The notes beneath the pieces are model-generated. The model saw only the letters and a program-made list of their open reading frames with translations, did no database searches and had not been told where the DNA came from. Source: Bacteroidales bacterium UBA6346 (GTDB lineage: Bacteria; Bacteroidota; Bacteroidia; Bacteroidales; UBA932). From it: a stretch of 29,311 nucleotides of DNA. Every line of letters begins with the position of its first letter. Within the stretch, counting starts at the first letter, position 1. Made by a program: the position numbers and the translations under genes. The DNA lies in NCBI GenBank assembly GCA_002438905.1, contig DJSA01000142.1, positions 1 through 29,311 of the forward strand, read 5' to 3'. This document shows, piece after piece, positions 23,828-29,311 of this stretch.

Positions 23828-23936
23828 AAACTATTGCACAGGATTTGAAGATTGTTTTTGAGGATAGATTTCTTTTTGAAGAAGGAGTGTACTGGGGTAC
23901 TCGACTGATGAAAAAAGGAATATAGACCAAAAACAA
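23828..23936 (+). repeat. Structured intergenic repeat, copy 2, just upstream of uvrB
   Basis: The second full copy ends 9 bp before the uvrB ATG. It keeps TTTG (23844-23847), the 17-bp spacer, TAGATTTC (23865-23872), a GTAC-TGGG-GTAC hairpin and CGACTGATGA. TAGATTTC is one base from the TAnnTTTG consensus, so the repeat may carry the uvrB promoter and leader; this is inference. Confidence 0.75.
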
Positions 23937-23945
23937 CTTCAAATC

Positions 23946-26246
23946 ATGAATTTTAAGATTGTATCGGATTATAGACCTTCAGGCGACCAGCCGGGAGCGA
24001 TTGACGGAATATGCAAGGCCCTGAAACAGGGTGTGGACGCGGTGACGCTGCTCGGCGTGACAGGTTCGGGAAAGACGTTCACTATGGCGAACGTAATCGA
24101 AAGGCTCCAGCGTCCGGCGCTGATTCTCAGCCACAACAAGACCCTCGCGGCCCAGCTCTACGGTGAGTTCAAGTCGTTCTTTCCGAACAACGCCGTCGAA
24201 TATTTCGTCTCCTACTATGACTATTACCAGCCGGAGGCATATATCCCCACGACCGACACGTATATAGAAAAGGACCTGAGCATAAACGATGAAATCGAGA
24301 AGCTCCGCCTGAGCGCGGCATCGGCTCTGATGTCCGGAAGGCGGGATGTGATTGTCATTTCCAGCGTCTCCTGTCTCTACGGCATCGGCAACCCGGAAGA
24401 CTTTCATTCTCAAACTGTTGTGGTGCGACGCGGCGAGCAGAGAAGCCTCACGAGGCTGCTCTATCAGCTTGTGGATGCACTCTATTCGAGGACGGAGACC
24501 GACTTCAAGAGAGGAACTTTCAGGGTGCGCGGGGACACGGTGGACGTATGCATTGGCTATGGCGATGACGCGGTACGCATCGAGTTTTTCGGCGATGAGG
24601 TTGACAGGCTCACTGTGATTGACCCAGTTTCGGGAGCGACGATTCAGGACATCGATGAAATTTCGATATATCCGGCAAACAATTTCGTGACGACGAAGGA
24701 ACGCTCCGCGAAGGCTGTGAGCATGATTCAGGACGACCTGAAGCAGAGATACGACCAGCTGCTGGAATATGGCAAGGGAATGGAGGCCAAGCGGCTGAAA
24801 CAGAGGGTAGAATATGACCTTGAGATGATTAAGGAGATGGGCTATTGCCCCGGCATCGAGAATTATTCGCGCTATTTCGACGGCCGCAAGGAGGGTATGC
24901 GCCCGTTCTGCCTCATGGACTATTTCCCGAAGGATTTCATCACCTTCATCGACGAGAGCCATGTAACGATTCCGCAGATTCGCGCGATGTACGGAGGCGA
25001 CCATTCGAGGAAGGAGGTGCTGATTGACTACGGATTCCGTCTCCCGGCAGCCGCCGACAACCGGCCGCTGAAGTTCGAGGAGTTCGAGGCGCTGGCCGGA
25101 CAGAAGGTCTTTGTGAGCGCGACTCCGGCCGAGTATGAGCTTGAGAAGTCGGAAGGCCTTGTGGTAGAACAGGTTGTGCGCCCGACAGGGCTGCTTGACC
25201 CGCCTATTGAGGTGCGCCCGACGGAGAACCAGGTGGATGACCTGCTTGAGGAGATAAGGGTCCGCGCCGAGGCAGACGAGAGGGTGCTCGTGACGACGCT
25301 CACCAAGAGGATGGCGGAGGAGCTTGAAAAGTATTTCACGAATATGGGCGTGCGCTGCCGCTACATCCACTCGGACGTGGACACGATGGAGCGCGTCGAG
25401 ATTATTGAGGATTTCAAAAACGGGCTGTTCGATGTGCTTGTGGGCGTAAACCTGCTGAGAGAAGGGCTTGACATCCCGACGGTTTCGCTCGTGGCCATTC
25501 TTGACGCGGACAAGGAGGGATTCCTGCGCTCCGGGAGGGCGCTGACCCAGACCGCCGGCAGGGCCGCGAGGAATGTGAACGGGCTTGTAATCATGTATGC
25601 TGACACGATTACCAAGTCGATGCAGGAGACGATTTACGAGACCGATCGCCGGCGCACGAAGCAGATGGAGTACAACAAGCTGCATGGGATTGTGCCTAAG
25701 CAGGTGGCGGTGAAGAGCAATGCTCTCGCCAATGTGTATGGCGGGGAGAAGGCTGGTCGTGCGGGGGCATTCGGAGGTGCGGCCGGTTTCGGAGCCGCTG
25801 GGCGCGGGGTGTCCGAAGTAGCCGCAGCTGGTGGGCGCGTAGCCGGAGCCGGCGGACGAAGTGCTGCGGATGCGGCAGGCACGGTCTCCGGGAATGTCGG
25901 GCACGGCCGCGTGAGTGCGGCGAACTCCTACGATGACCCGCAGTACATTCCAAGCCCTTCAGACCTCGGCAAGGGCAAGATTACGGTTGGCTTCGGCCAC
26001 GACGCTGCCCGCGAGTCCAACAGCGCGTTTGTTGACGGCTACATTCAGGCAGATCTTGCCGCCGTCCTTCAGGACCCTGTAATCCGCTCTATGTCCCGCT
26101 CACAGGTGGAGAAGGCTGCGGAGACCGCCAAGGCGAACATGAAGAAGGCTTCGGCCGAGCTGGACTTTCAGGCGGCGGCGAGGTTTCGGGATGAGATGTG
26201 GGCACTGCAGCAGTACCTCAAAGTCTGGAGGGACAGAGACGCATAA
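23946..26246 (+). CDS. uvrB: Excinuclease ABC subunit B with extended linker
   Basis: UvrB is the damage-verifying helicase-like subunit of nucleotide excision repair, loaded by UvrA and partnered by UvrC. The 766-aa product begins with SDYRPSGDQPGAI, Walker A GVTGSGKT (about residues 38-45), the beta-hairpin region YYDYYQPEAYIP, DESH as motif II, and HSDVDTMER and GRAARN-type motifs in the second helicase domain. The C-terminal 50 residues form the UVR motif that contacts UvrC. Usual length is 660-690 aa; the extra 80 or so residues lie mostly between helicase domain and UVR motif, where residues about 597-652 are almost all Gly, Ala, Arg and Ser. The reading frame is intact. Confidence 0.97.
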   Translation: MNFKIVSDYRPSGDQPGAIDGICKALKQGVDAVTLLGVTGSGKTFTMANVIERLQRPALILSHNKTLAAQLYGEFKSFFPNNAVEYFVSYYDYYQPEAYIPTTDTYIEKDLSINDEIEKLRLSAASALMSGRRDVIVISSVSCLYGIGNPEDFHSQTVVVRRGEQRSLTRLLYQLVDALYSRTETDFKRGTFRVRGDTVDVCIGYGDDAVRIEFFGDEVDRLTVIDPVSGATIQDIDEISIYPANNFVTTKERSAKAVSMIQDDLKQRYDQLLEYGKGMEAKRLKQRVEYDLEMIKEMGYCPGIENYSRYFDGRKEGMRPFCLMDYFPKDFITFIDESHVTIPQIRAMYGGDHSRKEVLIDYGFRLPAAADNRPLKFEEFEALAGQKVFVSATPAEYELEKSEGLVVEQVVRPTGLLDPPIEVRPTENQVDDLLEEIRVRAEADERVLVTTLTKRMAEELEKYFTNMGVRCRYIHSDVDTMERVEIIEDFKNGLFDVLVGVNLLREGLDIPTVSLVAILDADKEGFLRSGRALTQTAGRAARNVNGLVIMYADTITKSMQETIYETDRRRTKQMEYNKLHGIVPKQVAVKSNALANVYGGEKAGRAGAFGGAAGFGAAGRGVSEVAAAGGRVAGAGGRSAADAAGTVSGNVGHGRVSAANSYDDPQYIPSPSDLGKGKITVGFGHDAARESNSAFVDGYIQADLAAVLQDPVIRSMSRSQVEKAAETAKANMKKASAELDFQAAARFRDEMWALQQYLKVWRDRDA

Positions 26247-26264
26247 GGACGCATCTGCGGCGTT

Positions 26265-26324
26265 GGATGTCTTGTCAAAATCCTCACAGCCGCCAAGGCT
26301 GCTGCGGTTTTGACTTCAACATCC
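26265..26324. repeat. Nested hairpin downstream of uvrB
   Basis: Three inverted pairs are nested without shift: GGATGT/ACATCC, GTCAAAA/TTTTGAC and CAGCC/GGCTG, separated by 3/4-nt and 6/6-nt internal loops and closed by a 5-nt loop. The stem has 18 paired positions over 60 bp. No U tract follows, so it is not a standard terminator. Confidence 0.75.
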
Positions 26325-26415
26325 GCCTTGCATCTGCAGTCCTTCTTCCGCTCCGGTGTCTTCTTGACAAATATTATCACTTTGCAACGCTAGTAAATTT
26401 TACGGCTGTAAAAAA

Positions 26416-26780
26416 ATGATTGACTATATATGCTGGGCGGACTCCCCTTTCATCGAAGAGGGGAGAAAGCTTCTCATCCAGGAGTTCGGGCGGAAATACG
26501 GTACATACTTTTCCATTCTGGAAGCCAATACCGTGCAATAGGCCGTTGGTGGGACTCCAAGGGCTACACCGACACCAAAGGAAATCACCAGCAATGCGAG
26601 ATTGACATCGTTGCGGTCAGCGCGGACGACAAAAGCGTCGAACTGATTGAAGTAAAGAGGAATCCGGAGAAATACAATGCGGCGCTCATGAAAGAGAAGG
26701 TCGCATTTTTCTCAAGAAAGGAAAAACGTCTGAGCCGCTATCGCAAAGTCATTCGCTGCCTGTCGCTGGAGGATATGTAG
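26416..26780 (+). pseudogene. Decayed AAA-type ATPase gene (C-terminal DUF234-like remnant)
   Basis: Two pieces in different frames resemble the C-terminal half of prokaryotic ATPases that end in a DUF234, nuclease-like domain. The first, 26416-26541, gives a short peptide with EFGRKYGTYFSIL and stops at TAG. The second, from about 26510 in another frame to the TAG at 26780, gives YRAIGRWWDSKG, EIDIVAVSADD, LIEVKRNPEK and a terminal LSLEDM. In full-length relatives these segments are separated by a winged-helix region, so an internal deletion with frameshift is inferred. The P-loop ATPase half is absent. A downstream ATG at 26430 could give a 116-aa product, but its first 30 residues do not fit the family. 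It is convergent with recR, only 9 bp away. Confidence 0.65.
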
Positions 26781-26789
26781 TTTCTTAAC

Positions 26790-27407
26790 CTACGGATGAA
26801 ACGGCTGGCGGCCGGTGATGGAGCGGCCGAGGGTGAGTTCGTCAGCGTATTCGAGGTCGTCGCCGAAGCCGAGGCCTCGGGCAAGGGAGGTGACCTTAAC
26901 GTCGTATCGGGAAATCTGGCGGTAGATGTAGAACGAGGTCGTCTCGCCTTCGACATCGCCGCTCAGGGCGAGGATGAGTTCGAGGGAGCCGGGGGCATAT
27001 TTCGAGACCCTCTCCACAAGTTCGCGGATTGTCAGGTCGGACGGGCCGACGCCGTTGATGGGTGAAATCACGCCGCCGAGGACATGATAGAGACCGTGGT
27101 ACTGCCCAGTCGCCTCGATGCTCATCACGTCACGGACAGACTGGACAACGCAGATGGTGCTGCGGTCGCGGGTCTTGTCCGAACAAATGGCGCAGACATC
27201 GGTGTCCGAGATCATCATGCACTCGCGGCAATACTTCACGTTGTCGCGCAGTGAGGCAATCGCCTCCGTGAAGTGGTGGACATTTTCCTGCGGCTGCTTG
27301 AGCAGGTACATCGCAAGACGAAGGGCACTCCTCCGGCCGATTCCAGGAAGAGTGCCAATTGCTTCGACTGCGTTTTCCAACAGTTTTGACGGATAATTGC
27401 CGTTCAT
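26790..27407 (-). CDS. recR: Recombination mediator RecR
   Basis: RecR acts with RecO (and RecF) to load RecA at gaps. The 205-aa protein has an N-terminal helix-hairpin-helix region (GTLPGIGRRSALRLA), a C4 zinc finger (CREC and CAIC, about residues 57-72), a Toprim domain with VVQSVRDVMSIE and YHVLGGVISPINGVGP, and the C-terminal LARGLGFGDDLEYAD segment. Length is normal. It lies 52 bp after the Ptb-type gene on the same strand and may be cotranscribed from the ackA side; no promoter is visible in the gap. Confidence 0.96.
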   Translation of the reverse strand: MNGNYPSKLLENAVEAIGTLPGIGRRSALRLAMYLLKQPQENVHHFTEAIASLRDNVKYCRECMMISDTDVCAICSDKTRDRSTICVVQSVRDVMSIEATGQYHGLYHVLGGVISPINGVGPSDLTIRELVERVSKYAPGSLELILALSGDVEGETTSFYIYRQISRYDVKVTSLARGLGFGDDLEYADELTLGRSITGRQPFHP

Positions 27408-27459
27408 AAATCGTTGTGCTCACGCCGGACGGAAATCGCGCCGCACGGCTTTAACGGAT

Positions 27460-28368
27460 TTACTTGCAGGCCATTGCCGCAATCGCGATGCTGTTGAGCT
27501 TGGTTTCGATGCTGTCGCCTCGGCTTGAGAGCACGCACGGAACCTTCGCACCCACTGCCATGCCAGCCTGCTTCACGCCTGTGGCGAGCTTCGAGTTAGT
27601 CTTGTAGAAGACATTGGCAGACTCGATGTTAGGGAAGAGGAGGCAGTCGGCGTCACCGGCAACCGGGCTCTTGAGACCCTTGATCTGAACAGACTCCATG
27701 TCAATCGCAACATCAAGCGCGAGCGGACCGTCGGCGATGCATCCCTTGATTTCCCCGCGCTCCACCTTCTTCGCGAGAACGGCTGCCTCAACGCACGCCG
27801 GCATGCCTTCGAGCATCTGCTCGGTTGCGGCGATGATTGCGACCTTCGGAGTCTCGATGCCCATAGAATGAGCGGCATTCACGAGATAATTGAGCTCGGC
27901 CTTCTTCTGCTTGAGGTCCGGAGCCGGAATGACAGCCATGTCGCTGAGGAAGAGAAGCTTCGGATAGTTAGGATTTTCGAGGACAGCGACGTGACTGAGA
28001 ACCGCCTTCGGAGGGAGGATGCCCGTGTCCTTGTTCAGGATGGCTCGGAGATATTTGTCGGTCGAACAGAGACCCTTCATCAGAAAGTCGCCCTCGCCCT
28101 CGTTTATCATAGTGACAGCCTGCGCTATTGACTTTGCCTCCGCAGGATTGTGCACAACAGTGAATTTTGTCACGTCGATGCCGTCCTTTTCGCAGACAGC
28201 CTTGATCAGGGTCTCGTCACCTACGAGAGTCGCTGCAATGAGCCCGAGATCCACAGCCTTTGAAGCGGCTGCAATAGTGTGCTCGTCAACTCCCCACGCC
28301 ACAATCATCCTTTTCTTCGCTCCGCGTGACGCCAGACAGGCGAAAATGTCTTCAAATTTTGTAAACAT
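27460..28368 (-). CDS. Phosphate acetyl/butyryltransferase (Ptb type)
   Basis: The 302-aa product belongs to the phosphate acetyl/butaryl transferase family, which exchanges CoA for phosphate on acyl-CoA. Length and wording (MIVAWGVDEHTIAAA, LMKGLCSTDKYLRAIL, LSHVAVLE, GPLALDVAIDMES, ADCLLFPNIESANVFYK) fit the shorter Ptb branch better than classical Pta of about 330 aa or more. It begins 1 bp after the ackA stop, so the two are surely cotranscribed. The natural acyl group could be acetyl, propionyl or butyryl; sequence does not decide. Confidence 0.85.
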   Translation of the reverse strand: MFTKFEDIFACLASRGAKKRMIVAWGVDEHTIAAASKAVDLGLIAATLVGDETLIKAVCEKDGIDVTKFTVVHNPAEAKSIAQAVTMINEGEGDFLMKGLCSTDKYLRAILNKDTGILPPKAVLSHVAVLENPNYPKLLFLSDMAVIPAPDLKQKKAELNYLVNAAHSMGIETPKVAIIAATEQMLEGMPACVEAAVLAKKVERGEIKGCIADGPLALDVAIDMESVQIKGLKSPVAGDADCLLFPNIESANVFYKTNSKLATGVKQAGMAVGAKVPCVLSSRGDSIETKLNSIAIAAMACK

Positions 28369-28369
28369 A

Positions 28370-29311
28370 TTACTCTTGATTTAATACTATATTCATCGTG
28401 TCACGTGCAATCATCAGCTCCTCGTTAGTGGCAATGACAGCGACCTTCACCTTTGAGTCCGGCAGCGAAATCAGCATCTCGTCAGCCTTCTCGCCCGCAT
28501 TCGTGTCATAGTCGAACTTCAGTCCGAGATAGGTCAGGTTCTCGCACACGCGTCGGCGCAAACGGGCGTTGTTCTCGCCGATGCCGCCAGTGAAGACGAT
28601 GAGGTCAATACCATTCATGGCCGCGGTGTAGGCCCCGATCAGTTTTGTGATGTCATAAGCGAGCTTCTTCAGGGTAAGCTTTGCCCTGCGGTCACCTGCG
28701 TTTGCGGCCTCATTGAGGTCACGGGCGTCGGAAGAAATGCCGGAAAGGCCTTGGAAACCGGACTTCTTGTTGAGAACCTTGCTCATTTCGGCTGGGGTAA
28801 AGCCCTCCTTGTCCATGAGGTAGGTCACGATATCCGGGTCAATATTGCCACAACGCGTTCCCATAATCATGCCCTCAAGCGGAGTGAATCCCATTGACGT
28901 GTCGACTGACTTGCCGTTCTGAACCGCGGTCACCGAACTTCCGTTGCCTAGGTGGCAAGTTATGATACGGCTATTTCCAAGGTCAAGCCCCGCGAAAGCC
29001 GCGCCCTTTGCGCTGACATACTTGTGGCTCGTGCCGTGGAATCCGTAGCGACGGATGCGGTATTTTTCGTAATATTCATATGGAAGCGCGTACATATATG
29101 CATAGTCCGGCATCGTCTGGTGGAATGCTGTGTCAAACACGGCGACCTGCGGAACGGACGGAAGCGCCTTTGTCACAGCATCGATTCCGAGAAGGTTGGC
29201 AGGGTTGTGAAGAGGCGCAATCTCGCAGCACTTGCGAATCTGCGAGACCACCTTGTTAGTCACGAGGGCACTGCAAAAGAACTCCTCGCCGCCATGCACC
29301 ACGCGGTGTCC
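28370..29311 (-). CDS. ackA: Acetate kinase (5' end outside window)
   Basis: AckA converts acyl phosphate and ADP to the acid and ATP. The 314 codons present begin within the HRVVHGG motif at the right window edge, so about 80-90 N-terminal residues of the usual 400 are missing only because the window ends. Visible ASKHA motifs are VFDTAFHQTMP, YGFHGTSHKYV, HLGNGSS, TPLEGMIMGTRCGNIDP and FTGGIGENN. These wordings favour acetate kinase over butyrate kinase. The neighbouring Ptb-type enzyme would supply its acyl phosphate. Confidence 0.95.
   Translation of the reverse strand, partial: GHRVVHGGEEFFCSALVTNKVVSQIRKCCEIAPLHNPANLLGIDAVTKALPSVPQVAVFDTAFHQTMPDYAYMYALPYEYYEKYRIRRYGFHGTSHKYVSAKGAAFAGLDLGNSRIITCHLGNGSSVTAVQNGKSVDTSMGFTPLEGMIMGTRCGNIDPDIVTYLMDKEGFTPAEMSKVLNKKSGFQGLSGISSDARDLNEAANAGDRRAKLTLKKLAYDITKLIGAYTAAMNGIDLIVFTGGIGENNARLRRRVCENLTYLGLKFDYDTNAGEKADEMLISLPDSKVKVAVIATNEELMIARDTMNIVLNQE

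Noticed and set aside
23586..23936. CRISPR array
   Set aside because: There are only two full copies of about 107 bp and one partial copy; unit and spacer lengths do not fit CRISPR and no cas genes are present.
23979..25904. A 641-codon open frame on the minus strand opposite uvrB
   Set aside because: It lies wholly within uvrB, its product has no recognisable domain and is rich in His, Arg and Leu, and it follows from GC-biased codons in the true frame. It is a shadow.

Overview
The window looks like a chromosomal segment of a member of the order Bacteroidales. The evidence is a cluster of FimB/Mfa2-type fimbrial lipoproteins, several promoters of the Bacteroidetes form (TTG/TTTG, 19-20 bp spacer, TAnnTTTG), weak Shine-Dalgarno signals, and a Bacteroidales-like gene set (HtpG, WbsX-type polysaccharide protein, rmlCADB, a GGGtGRT protein). 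The family cannot be fixed from sequence reading alone. There are no rRNA genes, CRISPR arrays, intact transposases or phage genes.

Layout. (1) 1-6384, plus strand: a tightly packed four-gene operon with three related lipoproteins of the FimB/Mfa2 fold (355, 422 and 1012 aa) and an outer-membrane beta-barrel protein. It resembles the accessory/tip part of a type V pilus, but no stalk fimbrillin gene is visible. (2) 6464-6646: tRNA-Asp(GUC) on the minus strand with its own promoter and terminator. (3) 6707-11814: uvrA (plus) convergent with htpG (minus), sharing a bidirectional terminator; a dyad-rich motif lies upstream of htpG. (4) 11920-14662: an AMP-forming acyl-CoA ligase (minus) divergent from a HAD phosphatase (plus). 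(5) 14714-16528: a two-gene minus-strand operon of a U-type Fe-S scaffold-like protein followed by a GGGtGRT protein, a pair of unknown function. (6) 16557-19594: a three-gene minus-strand glycan operon (GT2, WbsX-like, GT2-like). (7) 19687-23559: the dTDP-rhamnose operon rfbC-rfbA-rfbD-rfbB (plus), divergent from the glycan operon. The rfb promoter sits between two imperfect 22-bp inverted repeats, which suggests but does not prove an invertible promoter. (8) 23586-23936: a repeated, structured intergenic element of about 107 bp that ends just before uvrB. (9) 23946-26780: uvrB with an unusual Gly/Ala-rich linker, a nested hairpin, and a decayed ATPase gene. (10) 26790-29311, minus strand: ackA (5' end outside the window), a Ptb-type phosphotransacylase and recR.

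How the parts fit. The surface functions (fimbrial operon, glycan operon, rhamnose synthesis) alternate with core functions in DNA repair (UvrA, UvrB, RecR), protein folding and acetate/ATP metabolism. The rfb operon makes dTDP-L-rhamnose, a likely donor for the divergent glycosyltransferases. AckA and the Ptb-type enzyme probably form an acyl-CoA to acyl-phosphate to ATP route. The strongest candidates for undescribed biology are the scaffold/GGGtGRT pair, the repeated element upstream of uvrB, and the inverted-repeat-flanked rfb promoter.
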